Shown here: positions 1 to 8,552 of the stretch, in pieces
How the letters are laid out: each line of letters begins with the position of its first letter
How positions within the stretch are numbered: position 1 is the stretch's first letter
Assembly: GCF_005887555.1 (NCBI RefSeq)
Contig: NZ_VCIA01000001.1
Coordinates: 248,001 to 312,000, forward strand
Source: Lentibacillus cibarius
GTDB taxonomy: Bacteria; Bacillota; Bacilli; Bacillales; Amphibacillaceae
Reading direction: 5' to 3'
DNA: 64,000 nucleotides
Translations under genes and position numbers: made by a program
The notes under the pieces: model-generated
The model's input: the letters and a program-made list of their open reading frames with translations, nothing else
Told to the model about the DNA's origin: nothing
Databases searched by the model: none

Positions 1-211
1 ACATAATAATGAAAAAGCTAAAAGACATAATCAAATTCAAAATGGTTAAGATAACACTCTTACCCAAAACGCCTAGGGCCATGCCGATTGGACCAACAAT
101 ATAGACTAACATCCAAAAAGGACTGCTGATTTGGAAAACGACATTAGGGATCCAAAGTAAAAGGCAAATAATGAAACAGAGTAATGACCACTTCTTTAAT
201 TTAGGATTCAC
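1..211 (-). CDS. Hypothetical small membrane protein, C-terminus outside window
   Basis: The 5' part of a minus-strand gene runs off the left edge (70 codons visible). I chose a GTG start at 211 because a GGAG ribosome binding site lies about 10 nt upstream and no better in-frame start exists. The visible product starts MNPKLKKWSLL and holds two hydrophobic stretches (about residues 8-25 and 33-65), so it is an integral membrane protein. I recognise no catalytic motif and assign no function. The next 180 nt upstream, to the group II intron at 390, hold no gene I can see. Confidence 0.55.
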   Translation of the reverse strand, partial: MNPKLKKWSLLCFIICLLLWIPNVVFQISSPFWMLVYIVGPIGMALGVLGKSVILTILNLIMSFSFFIIM

Positions 212-389
212 TCTAAATCAACTCCATTCCTATGGTGTAACTTTAAAGCATCTATTCAAAAAAACCGAATACAGCTGCCAATGAAATGATGGTAAACGCA
301 ACCTACAACGGCTAATTCATATTATCATCTTGTTTATAAGTTGAACTTAAGGGAAAGGATCCAGTTCAGAAGCACGCTTTCTTATTATA

Positions 390-1290
390 GTGATAGGTAA
401 GCCTTTGAAGTTATCGCCAGCTTCCCCCCCACCTCACACCGCACGTGCAGCTTTCACCGCATACGGCGTTCCAACTAGTCCAATTTCAATTAATCATCGG
501 CACTTTGTGTGCCTCAATTCTTCCGTTTCAATAAGTCGGTGCCGTCCAGTGGAAGGTGAACCTCTATTAGTCTTACAGGAACCTTATTGTCCGTTAAAGA
601 TTTGCCTTGCATGATTAAATGTTTCTTCATTAGTCTAGTGGCTTTCCCTCCATGTTAATTAGACATTTCATTAGTACTATGCCACCTCTTTCACCGATAT
701 AAAGACAAGTTATACAGTCACTATTATCATGAATGCTTTCCTTGTCACCGTTTCAATGGCAGTAAGTCCTCCACGTTATCAGCTTACCACGTTGAATATT
801 ATCTGTTATGGAACAGACTTAGGCGCTTCCTATGAGCCTGTTAGCATTGCATGTGCCTATAACACAGGATGGACTTTTATATTCCGGATTCTTACTCATC
901 CATAGCTAACCCTACATTTGGTAGTATATACATTTCTGTATAACGCGCATCTAGACCCGTACATTCAGAAGTTCGTCAGCAATACATTATATTGTATTTA
1001 ATTTGCATCCTCGCCTTACCAGTTCAACCCAAGCACCATGATTTACACCACCCCATCGGGTAGGCTTTCAACAGCCGGACTGTTACGGTAAATTCTCACG
1101 CCTATTAGTCGAGCTTATAACACGCGTTTCCTTACTTAACCGCGTGCTATTCGACGCAGGGGAAGCCTTTCAGAGCGTTACCTCCTCATTCGACTTCTCG
1201 ACATAATCCTTCAGTAAATTAAAATTAAACTGCCTGACCTTTACCGAAATTGTGTAATCACATTTCATTTGAGTCAGGAACGTTTCACAC
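390..1290 (-). mobile_element. Group II intron lacking a maturase gene
   Basis: Read on the minus strand, the segment starts GTGTGAAACG (a GUGYG-like 5' end) and ends in a domain V/VI-like tail: GCCGTATGCGGTGAAAGC, then a complementary GCACGTGCGG arm, then a helix ending CTTACCTATCAC. About 900 nt is long enough for the ribozyme, but no reverse transcriptase frame is present. A shorter relic with the same two ends lies at 40881-41153. The insertion sits just past the C-terminal coding part of a decayed acetyltransferase gene. Ends are approximate; the family assignment rests on the domain V-like fold and comparison with the second copy. Splicing would need a maturase in trans. Confidence 0.65.
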
Positions 1291-1569
1291 CCAGTAATGC
1301 GCCCGATTCAAGAACACCGTTCTCCCTAACAAATTACGATATGCCCTCATTCTGATTACTTTCCCGTTCATTTCAGGGCCGATTTCATTCATACCCATTT
1401 TACGATAAAACCATACTGCAGAGACAATAGTCGGGGAGACCCTTAGATGGTATTCACCAACATTATTTCTTTTAAAAAACTGCTTTGCATAATTGTATAA
1501 TTCTTGCCCCTTATCCTTTCCACGCTTATAAGGAGTTAGGTAAAGATCGCCTGTTTGTTCAGTTTTAAT
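1291..1569 (-). pseudogene. GNAT acetyltransferase remnant (C-terminal part)
   Basis: Minus-strand translation from about 1569 gives an open C-terminal GNAT fragment. It contains GDLYLTPYKRGKDKGQELY (acetyl-CoA binding loop region) and FYRKMGMNEIGPEMNGKVI (the usual GNAT C-terminal strand). The N-terminal half is missing and upstream frames are full of stops. The frame runs straight into the group II intron without its own stop, so the natural end has been lost as well. It is read as a dead gene that ended near a terminator-type sequence used as the intron target. Confidence 0.6.
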
Positions 1570-1718
1570 CTATCGTCTTTCAGCTGACGGAGAACGGCCA
1601 AATAACTTATGGGCCCTTATAGTTTATCAATCCTTGAACATCAATGGTTCCAGCTATACTAATGATGCATCAAATAAATGAAAAAAAGAATCCGTTTCTG
1701 TTAAGTTTTTTCCGTTTT

Positions 1719-4055
1719 TTACAAATCCGCACGCGAAATAAATTTGGGCATCAACAATTCTTGAACTTCTGGCGCAGAACCATGAAACGGTTTGATTTCG
1801 ACCAAGCAACTATGGGCGGTTGGCCCTTGCGCTAGTGAAGAAGTACCTTTGTCGGCTGTCAAGACATTCGGGTTGCCGTGGTACTCCAGGCTATTAGATC
1901 CCTCGGTATCGTCTGGACAATACCATGCGCCTGTAGGCAAACTAACGACACCTTGCATAATGTCGTCTGAAAGTCTCGCTCCTGTCAAGCAAGCACCTCG
2001 ATCATTAAAAATCCGTACAAGCATTCCGTCCGTTATCCCACGCTTACATGCATCAGCAGGATTTATAGTAACCGTCTCCCTCCCCGCTGTTTTATCCTTA
2101 TGGCTGAAAGCTCCGAAATCGAATTGACTATGAAGTTTATTCCGTGGTTGATGAGAGATCATGTGTAATGGAAAACTACTTGCCCGAGGCGCTCCTAACC
2201 ATTCATTTTTATCAAACCATTTCGGATGCCCGGTACAGTCAGCATATTTAAAGGATGCGATTCTACTCGAGAAGATCTCGATCTTCCCGGAAGGTGTCGA
2301 CAGCGGCTGGGCCTTAGGATCGTTGAGAAAGCGTGACATAAAGTTATTTCGTCTCGGCTTCATCTTAGGCTCTGCATATAAAGGCTCGCCCGTCTCCCAA
2401 AACTCATCAAAGGGAATCAATTCGGCACCTGCCTGTTTGGCGTTATTCCTACTAACTTTATAAATGTTTTTCAGCCACGCCATCTCATCGCGACCTTCTG
2501 AAAAAGCTTCAAGCACACCCAGTCTTTCAGCCAACCCGCAGAAAATTTCATAATCAGTTAGAGATTGCCCGTAATTCTCTAGCGCCTTTTTCGACGGAGT
2601 AATATGATAATCATCTTTGCTGCAAATAACATCATTACGCTCAAGGAAGGTGTTTGCCGGGAATACGATATCCGCGTGACGTGCTGTAGCTGTCCAAGTC
2701 GAATCATGAACAATCACGGTTTCCGGCTTCCTCCAAGCACGGCGGAGTTTGTTCAAATCTTGGTGATGATGAAATGGATTACCGCCAGCCCAATAGATTA
2801 GTTGAATATCAGGATAGGTTCTATTTTCTCCATTGTATGCGTAAGGGCTACCTGGATTCAGCAGCATATCAGCAATTCGGGCAACAGGGATCGTCTGCTT
2901 GATTGGGTTCCGGCCTTGCGGAAGACTGCCCCATGAAAAAGGGTTTTTATGATAGTAACCTGAACCATTACTACTCCCCCATCTAAGTCCAAAACCGCCA
3001 CCTTTCTTTCCTATCGATCCCAGCATAGCGGCAAGCACGATGGCGAGCCAGAAGGGTTGCTCGCCATGTTCTGATCTTTGTAGTGACAGGCTGACCGTTA
3101 TTAACGGACAACGTGCATTGGCAAGTTTTTCAGCGAGACGTATAATATCTTGTGAAGGAATATTAGCGATGGAGGATGCCCATTCTGGATCCTTCATAAC
3201 ACCGTCAGACTTCCCCAGCAGATATTCCTTGAACTTGTCATATCCGACTGTGTAACGATCAAGGAACCTAACGTCGACCTTGTTGTTCACTTCAAGGTAA
3301 TGGGCAATTCCAAGCATAATAGCAACGTCTGAGCAAGGTCTTGCAGCAATCCATTCAGCCGCAACATCCCTTGGTATATCGGATTGAATGGGGCTGACCG
3401 AGATGACTTCGGTTCCCGATGCCGCAATCTCTTCTATCACATTTCTTTCGTGGTGGTCAGTGACCCCACCTGGTTTTACTTGGTTATTATACTGATTCAA
3501 ACCTCCGAAGGCAATGAGCAAGTCGCAGTTCTCGATGATCTCGCCATATTCTACCACATCGTCTGCAGTTCCATAATCCACACCAATTACATGGGGAACA
3601 ATAACTTGGCAAGCGGCCGCAGAGTAATTGTTCACCGATGCGACGTACCCGCCGATAGTGTTCAAGAATCGGTGGATCTGACTTTGGGCATGATGGAATC
3701 TCCCGGCACTGCCCCATCCATACGATCCACCATAGACTCCGGAATTTCCTGCCTTTTCCTTTATGTCCTTTAATGCGGATGCTGCCAGTTCAAGTGCTTC
3801 GTCCCAACTTACCGGTACAAAAGGTTCTTTTCCGCGGGATTGACGATGATTTTGATCACCTCGTAAATATCCAGCTCTAACCATAGGTTGAGCAATACGG
3901 AAACGGTTATCCATCGCATCATACAATAGTTCTCCAATGGGGGATGGATTAGAGTCCGTCCGCGCAGGCTGTACATCAACAATAGCACCGTCAGTAGTCT
4001 CAACTTGATAGATTCCCCAATGAGTACCAACCATCGCCTTTTTGTTCTTTTGCAT
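1719..4055 (-). CDS. bisC: Molybdopterin oxidoreductase, biotin sulfoxide reductase-like
   Basis: A 778-residue member of the DMSO/TMAO/biotin-sulfoxide reductase family. N-terminal THWGIYQVE matches the BisC start (…HWG…), and no twin-arginine leader or 4Fe-4S Cys motif is seen, so the enzyme should be cytoplasmic. GSYGWGSAGRFHHAQ and NNYSAAACQ near residues 107-150 fit the molybdopterin region with its Mo-ligand Ser. YWAGGNPFHHHQDL and HADIVFPANTFLERND are family motifs; GNPNVLTADKGTSSLAQGP closes the C-terminal domain. The reaction would reduce S-oxides such as biotin-d-sulfoxide, returning usable biotin. It sits 178 nt downstream of, and in the same direction as, the BirA-controlled bioY operon, which favours biotin sulfoxide over TMAO. 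Start ATG has AAAGGA 12 nt upstream. Substrate is inferred. Confidence 0.75.
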   Translation of the reverse strand: MQKNKKAMVGTHWGIYQVETTDGAIVDVQPARTDSNPSPIGELLYDAMDNRFRIAQPMVRAGYLRGDQNHRQSRGKEPFVPVSWDEALELAASALKDIKEKAGNSGVYGGSYGWGSAGRFHHAQSQIHRFLNTIGGYVASVNNYSAAACQVIVPHVIGVDYGTADDVVEYGEIIENCDLLIAFGGLNQYNNQVKPGGVTDHHERNVIEEIAASGTEVISVSPIQSDIPRDVAAEWIAARPCSDVAIMLGIAHYLEVNNKVDVRFLDRYTVGYDKFKEYLLGKSDGVMKDPEWASSIANIPSQDIIRLAEKLANARCPLITVSLSLQRSEHGEQPFWLAIVLAAMLGSIGKKGGGFGLRWGSSNGSGYYHKNPFSWGSLPQGRNPIKQTIPVARIADMLLNPGSPYAYNGENRTYPDIQLIYWAGGNPFHHHQDLNKLRRAWRKPETVIVHDSTWTATARHADIVFPANTFLERNDVICSKDDYHITPSKKALENYGQSLTDYEIFCGLAERLGVLEAFSEGRDEMAWLKNIYKVSRNNAKQAGAELIPFDEFWETGEPLYAEPKMKPRRNNFMSRFLNDPKAQPLSTPSGKIEIFSSRIASFKYADCTGHPKWFDKNEWLGAPRASSFPLHMISHQPRNKLHSQFDFGAFSHKDKTAGRETVTINPADACKRGITDGMLVRIFNDRGACLTGARLSDDIMQGVVSLPTGAWYCPDDTEGSNSLEYHGNPNVLTADKGTSSLAQGPTAHSCLVEIKPFHGSAPEVQELLMPKFISRADL

Positions 4056-4232
4056 TTAAAGTATCATTCCTTTCGCTGTGCTCAGGGCACAAAAATGTAA
4101 TGAGAGAAACTCTCCCTCCAATCCAGAAGACTAGTGGAGAACTACTGTTATTCGAGAAGGCTTATTTTAAGTACTATCGCTCGATATCATAATGCGGAAC
4201 CATTCCACAATACCCTGTCACACTAACTCCTG

Positions 4233-5048
4233 CTAAACAAAATAAATCGACCAGAATACACCGCTAACAACAAATAAATGTACAATAGTGAGACCCCGGT
4301 AATCGGCAGCAGACAACTGAAGACTGCGATAGCTGGTACGGTTTTTCCCTTTTCCATATACACGCGAGTCAATCGCTTCCGCAAGTGTTTCCGCTCGTTG
4401 AATTAAAGAAAAAAGCAGCGGAATTAGCATGGGTAAATACAAGAACAACCTTTGAATCAAGGAGCGCTCTTTGACATCGATCCCTCTTGCTTTTTGCGCA
4501 AGTACAATACGATCAAATTCGCTCACAATCGTCGGGATGAAACGAATTGCAATTGTAACCATCAGGGAAAACTGTTCAACAGGAATACCCAAACGGGATA
4601 ATGGCTTGAGCAGTCGCTCTAAACCGGCAGTTAACGATAGTGGCTTTGTGGTGAATGTAAGTATAGATGCCATTAAAATAAGCAGTACAATCCTCCATGC
4701 AAACCGGATTCCCTGATATATTCCTTCCTGTGTTAAATGGAAGACAGACCATTCCCACAGGACAACCTCTCCTTTAGTAAGAAACGCATTGTACATAGCT
4801 GTAAACAAAAGAATAAACAGAATTGGACGTAAACTTTTCCAATAGTATCGTATCGAAACATTTGAGATGAACAGAAGGAAAAAAGTAAAGACCGTGGCCA
4901 GCATATACTCCATCACTGACTGAATCACGACAAACCATACCATGATACTGACCATCGAAACTAGCTTTGTACGCGGATCAAGCCGATGAAGTATCGATTC
5001 CTTTTCAATATACTGCCCCAGAATAATTGCTTCAGACAAATTGTGCAC
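4233..5048 (-). CDS. ecfT: ECF transporter transmembrane protein EcfT
   Basis: A multi-spanning membrane protein of up to 271 residues, the scaffold that couples an S component to the ECF ATPases. Hydrophobic segments fill residues 30-140 and the C-terminus. The coupling-helix motif AQKARGID (ARG) is clear; the second site reads EAIDSRVYG, a variant of the usual A-R-G/A. It overlaps the end of the upstream ATPase gene by 17 nt. A TTG at 5039 with GCGAGG upstream may be the true start rather than 5048. It is the last gene of the BirA-linked operon, so BioY is its most likely partner. Confidence 0.85.
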   Translation of the reverse strand: MHNLSEAIILGQYIEKESILHRLDPRTKLVSMVSIMVWFVVIQSVMEYMLATVFTFFLLFISNVSIRYYWKSLRPILFILLFTAMYNAFLTKGEVVLWEWSVFHLTQEGIYQGIRFAWRIVLLILMASILTFTTKPLSLTAGLERLLKPLSRLGIPVEQFSLMVTIAIRFIPTIVSEFDRIVLAQKARGIDVKERSLIQRLFLYLPMLIPLLFSLIQRAETLAEAIDSRVYGKGKNRTSYRSLQLSAADYRGLTIVHLFVVSGVFWSIYFV

Positions 5049-5886
5049 CTCGCTTGGCCACTACTTTGCGAACCGCTGCTAAAATATCCGCTTCTCTGCA
5101 GCTGGTGATATCTACATATTCTTTCGTCAGTTTTTCTACGCAATCTTTCAGCTGAACAGATGGCGGAAGAATCATCCCGCTTTCTTCCATAAGATTTCCA
5201 TAATGCAAAAACAAAGCTGTCGCATCCATATGTGTGACAATTCTGCCACGCTGCATAACGATCACACTATCTGAATACTCGGCAACATCCTCCATTTGAT
5301 GGGAGACAAAGATAACAGTATTGCCTTCTTCTTGCCAGCGTTTGATTCCTGCTACTATTTTCTTTCGACTTATGGGATCAAGCGCTGCTGTTGGTTCGTC
5401 TAACAGCATAATCTTCGGTTTAGTTGTCATGACGGAGGCAATCGCAAGTTTTCTGCGCTGTCCGCCACTTAGTTGAAATGGGGATTTAGCAAGAAATTCC
5501 TCGGACAGATCAAAAAGCTGCAGTATTTCTGAGATGGTATCATTTATCTTTTTTTTCGAGTACTTTTTTTGTTTTAAACCTAGCGCAAGTTCTTTATATA
5601 CTGTTGTCTGGAAAAATTGATGTTCAGGATATTGAAAAACATATCCCACTTCGGAAATAAATGTCGTACCAATACTTTTTTTTCGTACAATCTGCCTATC
5701 GTCGAAAAAATATTCTCCACTGTCGATAGTAACTAATCCCTTTAGCGTTTTAAGCAATGTTGATTTTCCTGAACCGGATGTTCCAATAACGGAAATCCAT
5801 CTCCCTCTAGGAATAGAACAGGTTATATTATGTAAAATTTTTTCTTTACCGATACAAACATTTATATCTTTTAATGTAAAAATCAT
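5032..5886 (-). CDS. ecfA2: ECF transporter ATPase (second EcfA subunit)
   Basis: A 284-residue ABC ATPase with Walker A IGTSGSGKST (near residue 33), Q-loop in VFQYPEHQFF, signature QLSGGQRRKLAIA, Walker B IMLLDEPTAALDP and H-loop FVSHQMEDV. The order and length fit the EcfA/CbiO family. Its start overlaps the stop of the first ATPase gene by 4 nt (ATGA type), so translation is probably coupled. The two ATPases would form the heterodimer powering BioY-EcfT. The C-terminal 60 residues are variable, as is usual for this subunit. Confidence 0.87.
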   Translation of the reverse strand: MIFTLKDINVCIGKEKILHNITCSIPRGRWISVIGTSGSGKSTLLKTLKGLVTIDSGEYFFDDRQIVRKKSIGTTFISEVGYVFQYPEHQFFQTTVYKELALGLKQKKYSKKKINDTISEILQLFDLSEEFLAKSPFQLSGGQRRKLAIASVMTTKPKIMLLDEPTAALDPISRKKIVAGIKRWQEEGNTVIFVSHQMEDVAEYSDSVIVMQRGRIVTHMDATALFLHYGNLMEESGMILPPSVQLKDCVEKLTKEYVDITSCREADILAAVRKVVAKRGAQFV

Positions 5887-6671
5887 AAAGATTCAACCAA
5901 CTTTCTCCAATCCAGAGAGGAATCGACAGGTGTATTTAGTGTCTCGGATGCACGGAAGACAAAAGGTTTATCCAGTCCGTAGTCAGTTACGGGAATAGTT
6001 GTAAAAAATTGGAATGGAGAACCGTCAAATCGCAGTTCACCCTTGTGAACAAAAAGAATACGTTTCGCTTCTAATGCCTCTTCCATATGATGGGTAATAT
6101 GAATAATCGTTATCCCAAGTTGATTCAACTGGCGCATTATGGCGAGTATATCTTGCCTCCCCTTTGGGTCAAGCATAGATGTCGCCTCATCAAAAAGAAT
6201 ATAGCTCGGTTCCATAGCCAAAATAGCTGCAATGGCAATCTTTTGTTTTTGCCCGCCGGATAGGTATTGGGGCATCGCATACCTGTATGACGACATTCCA
6301 ACCATTGCTAGGGTCCTGTTAATACGCTCATCCATTTCCTCTTTAGGAACCTGAATATTTTCCAGACCAAACACGATTTCATCTAAAACAGATGTCGTAA
6401 TAAACTGATTTTCCGGATTTTGAAAAATATATCCAACATGCTTTCGAATAGATTGAATATATGAATTATTAGCTGTTTTCATTCCAAAAACTTTAACAGA
6501 CCCTTTTTTGGGAGTAAGAAGACCATTCATCAATTTTGTAATGGTTGATTTTCCACAGCCATTTTGACCGACAAGGGCGACATATTCCCGTTCTTTTATG
6601 GAAAGATTGAGATTGGAAACAATCGGATTGTTATTTTGATAATAAAAGCTAACCTGATCAAACATAATCAT
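5883..6671 (-). CDS. ecfA1: ECF transporter ATPase (first EcfA subunit)
   Basis: A 262-residue ABC ATPase: Walker A VGQNGCGKST, Q-loop FQNPENQF, signature YLSGGQKQKIAIA, Walker B YILFDEATSMLDP and H-loop HITHHMEE. AGGTGA lies 6 nt before the ATG. It follows the MaoC-like gene by only 29 nt on the same strand. Bacilli normally carry the shared ecfA1-ecfA2-ecfT set beside rpoA/rplQ/truA; this copy sits in a biotin operon, which suggests a dedicated energising module. Confidence 0.87.
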   Translation of the reverse strand: MIMFDQVSFYYQNNNPIVSNLNLSIKEREYVALVGQNGCGKSTITKLMNGLLTPKKGSVKVFGMKTANNSYIQSIRKHVGYIFQNPENQFITTSVLDEIVFGLENIQVPKEEMDERINRTLAMVGMSSYRYAMPQYLSGGQKQKIAIAAILAMEPSYILFDEATSMLDPKGRQDILAIMRQLNQLGITIIHITHHMEEALEAKRILFVHKGELRFDGSPFQFFTTIPVTDYGLDKPFVFRASETLNTPVDSSLDWRKLVESL

Positions 6672-6700
6672 AAAATATCACCTTTCTGCTGGTCGCAAAT

Positions 6701-7042
6701 TCATAACCGTGTAACATCTAAAACACCTTTTGCCAATAGCTCGGAATCCTCGCCTGTCACAAAAATCTCAATGCAATCCTTCGTCTCCACAAAATCAAAC
6801 CATACATTAGAATCAACATATACCGGGTTATGAAATGTCATAGTGCAAGATTTTGCCCACTTCCCCGCGTGCTTCATGCTGTACAATGACTGTGCGAGTC
6901 CCATGATATACGCTCCATGGGCAATAGCTTTTTTAGTGGTGCTTTTATTGTCTCCGATTTCTTGTATATGAATAGAGGCATTATCTTTTGAAACATTTGC
7001 ATAATGCTGAACTGCTTCTCTCGTAATCTTTCTTTTTTCCAT
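6701..7042 (-). CDS. MaoC-like hot-dog dehydratase subunit (hydratase motif half)
   Basis: A 113-residue hot-dog protein. ASIHI followed by KKAIAHGAYIMGLAQSL resembles the MaoC/R-hydratase 2 motif (D-x-N-P-x-H … A-x-x-x-G-x-x-x-x-H-G), but the Asp/Asn part reads KDNASIHI, so one catalytic position may be altered. I chose the ATG at 7042, preceded by AAGGTGAGTAAT, over the upstream GTG. It starts 2 nt after the stop of its partner gene. Together the two short proteins look like the split halves of a FAS1-like or MaoC dehydratase acting on acyl-CoA. Substrate unknown. Confidence 0.65.
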   Translation of the reverse strand: MEKRKITREAVQHYANVSKDNASIHIQEIGDNKSTTKKAIAHGAYIMGLAQSLYSMKHAGKWAKSCTMTFHNPVYVDSNVWFDFVETKDCIEIFVTGEDSELLAKGVLDVTRL

Positions 7043-7043
7043 A

Positions 7044-7400
7044 TTACTCACCTTGTATCATTAATGTTGTCTTAGCGGTCGCTATAACTTCATGTTGATA
7101 GAAACAAGTTAAAAGATAAACTTTATATTCATCCGAACCAACTTTTCTTTGTTTTTGTAAGGTAAGCGTACAATCCAGTGTCATATCGGATGTAATTGGA
7201 CAAACGTAATGATATGTCTGTTTCACATGCAAAAGGACTCTATCTTCCTGCTTCCATGTATCAAAAAATTGCCAAAACAGCAGAATCATCGTTGGCGGCG
7301 CAATGTATTTACCATTTACTTGTGTTAATGGTGCATCAATAGATTGTGCATATTGCCTAACCCATTCCGCTGACATAACAACTTTACGGGGTTCATTCAC
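7044..7400 (-). CDS. MaoC-dehydratase N-terminal-like hot-dog protein
   Basis: A 118-residue protein resembling the non-catalytic N-terminal hot-dog domain of FAS1-like/MaoC dehydratases, with APPTMILLFWQFFDTW at about residues 34-49 and VKQTYHYVCPITSDMTL typical of the strand region that packs against the partner. It begins directly after the thiolase gene stop (0 nt gap) with GAGGCGAT upstream of the ATG. The stand-alone short form suggests an obligate heterodimer with the next gene product. The family call is by motif and context, not by strong catalytic signature. Confidence 0.6.
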   Translation of the reverse strand: MNEPRKVVMSAEWVRQYAQSIDAPLTQVNGKYIAPPTMILLFWQFFDTWKQEDRVLLHVKQTYHYVCPITSDMTLDCTLTLQKQRKVGSDEYKVYLLTCFYQHEVIATAKTTLMIQGE

Positions 7401-8552
7401 TCATATCGCCTCTACTAGTACTGCCAGTCCCATTCCCCCGCCTATTCCAAGGGTTGCAAGACCTCTATTATAGTTTCCGTACTTCATCTCTGTCATTAAT
7501 CGTGTCATCAAAATAGCTCCGGATGCCCCGTATGGATGTCCTAATGCTATAGCCCCGCCATTCACATTCACTTTTTCTTCCGGTATTTTGAGTTCTTTGA
7601 GTGATGCAAGCACTTGTGAAGAAAATGCTTCGTTAAATTCGACGATATCAATATCCTCTATCGTTAATTGTTGTCGTTTTAATAGTTTTTTCACCGCTGG
7701 AACAGGACCAATGCCAAGTAAGGCTGGATCTACCCCTGCCACTGCAGCATCCACAAAACGCACAGCCGGTACCAGCCCAAGTTCTTTGCATTTTTGGCTC
7801 GACATTGCTAGCACTAATGCTGCACCATCATTAACCGGGCAAGCATTTCCGGCCGTCACACTTCCGTCTTTGTGAAATAATGGAGGCATTCGTCTCAGGA
7901 TTTTCTCCAATTTTGAGTGATCACGTGGACATTCATCTGCGCTCACCAGTTGCCCTATAACTTCCAATGGAACAATTTCATCCGAAAAACGCTTTCTCCT
8001 TATAGCATTAATCGCTTTTTTATGACTTTTTCCTGCGTATTCATCTTGTGCTTCTCTTGTTATCTGATATTTTTTCGCAACATTCTCCGCAGCAACCCCC
8101 ATATCAGGATCACCATAAGAAGATGGTGTGAAAGGGGCACGCTCATATAATGTGGGTGTGCCTGACATATGCTTTGGTCTTGCCAGTTTCCACGGTGCCC
8201 GACTCGTGCTTTCTGTACCGCCCGCCAGATAAATATCACCCGCACCGCTTTGAATATGACGTGCTGCAACTTGAATTGCCTCAAGTCCGGACCCACATTG
8301 CCTATCAATTGTTACACCCGGTACAGTAACAGGCAGCCCGGCATTAAGTAATGAAACGCGGGAAATGTTTCCCCCTGGACCTACCACATTCCCAGCAATG
8401 ACATCAGCTACTGATTCAGCAGCTAGTCCACTTTCAGTCATGATTCTCTCGATGAGTGGCGATAGAAGGTTTTCCGGGTCAAGTGACTTCAGTACTCCTC
8501 CTTTTTTGCCGATCGGGGTTCGTTTAGCTGTAACAAAAACACATTCTGTCAT
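7401..8552 (-). CDS. yhfS: Thiolase (acetyl-CoA acyltransferase), YhfS-like
   Basis: A 383-residue thiolase. The nucleophilic Cys lies in DRQCGSGLEAIQ (about residue 84), followed by AGGTESTSRAP; EFNEAFSSQ and the histidine motif GGAIALGHPYGASGA are intact. The usual second catalytic Cys (C-x-G near the C-terminus) reads LGIGGGMG, that is Gly at about residue 369. It overlaps the ligase gene by 4 nt. In B. subtilis the yhfS-yhfT-yhfU(bioY) genes form a BirA-controlled operon, and the order here is the same. It would condense or cleave acyl-CoAs; the natural substrate is not established. Confidence 0.85.
   Translation of the reverse strand: MTECVFVTAKRTPIGKKGGVLKSLDPENLLSPLIERIMTESGLAAESVADVIAGNVVGPGGNISRVSLLNAGLPVTVPGVTIDRQCGSGLEAIQVAARHIQSGAGDIYLAGGTESTSRAPWKLARPKHMSGTPTLYERAPFTPSSYGDPDMGVAAENVAKKYQITREAQDEYAGKSHKKAINAIRRKRFSDEIVPLEVIGQLVSADECPRDHSKLEKILRRMPPLFHKDGSVTAGNACPVNDGAALVLAMSSQKCKELGLVPAVRFVDAAVAGVDPALLGIGPVPAVKKLLKRQQLTIEDIDIVEFNEAFSSQVLASLKELKIPEEKVNVNGGAIALGHPYGASGAILMTRLMTEMKYGNYNRGLATLGIGGGMGLAVLVEAI

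Noticed and set aside
390..614. Plus-strand frame of 74 codons
   Set aside because: It is the reverse of the group II intron domain V/VI end, conserved as RNA structure; no ribosome site.
1792..3773. Several plus-strand frames of 65-129 codons
   Set aside because: All are antisense to the molybdoenzyme gene, which has the full family pattern.
4056..4232. Possible riboswitch before the molybdoenzyme (GAGAGAAACTCTC hairpin)
   Set aside because: I could not match it to the Moco or any other known aptamer; a single hairpin is not enough.
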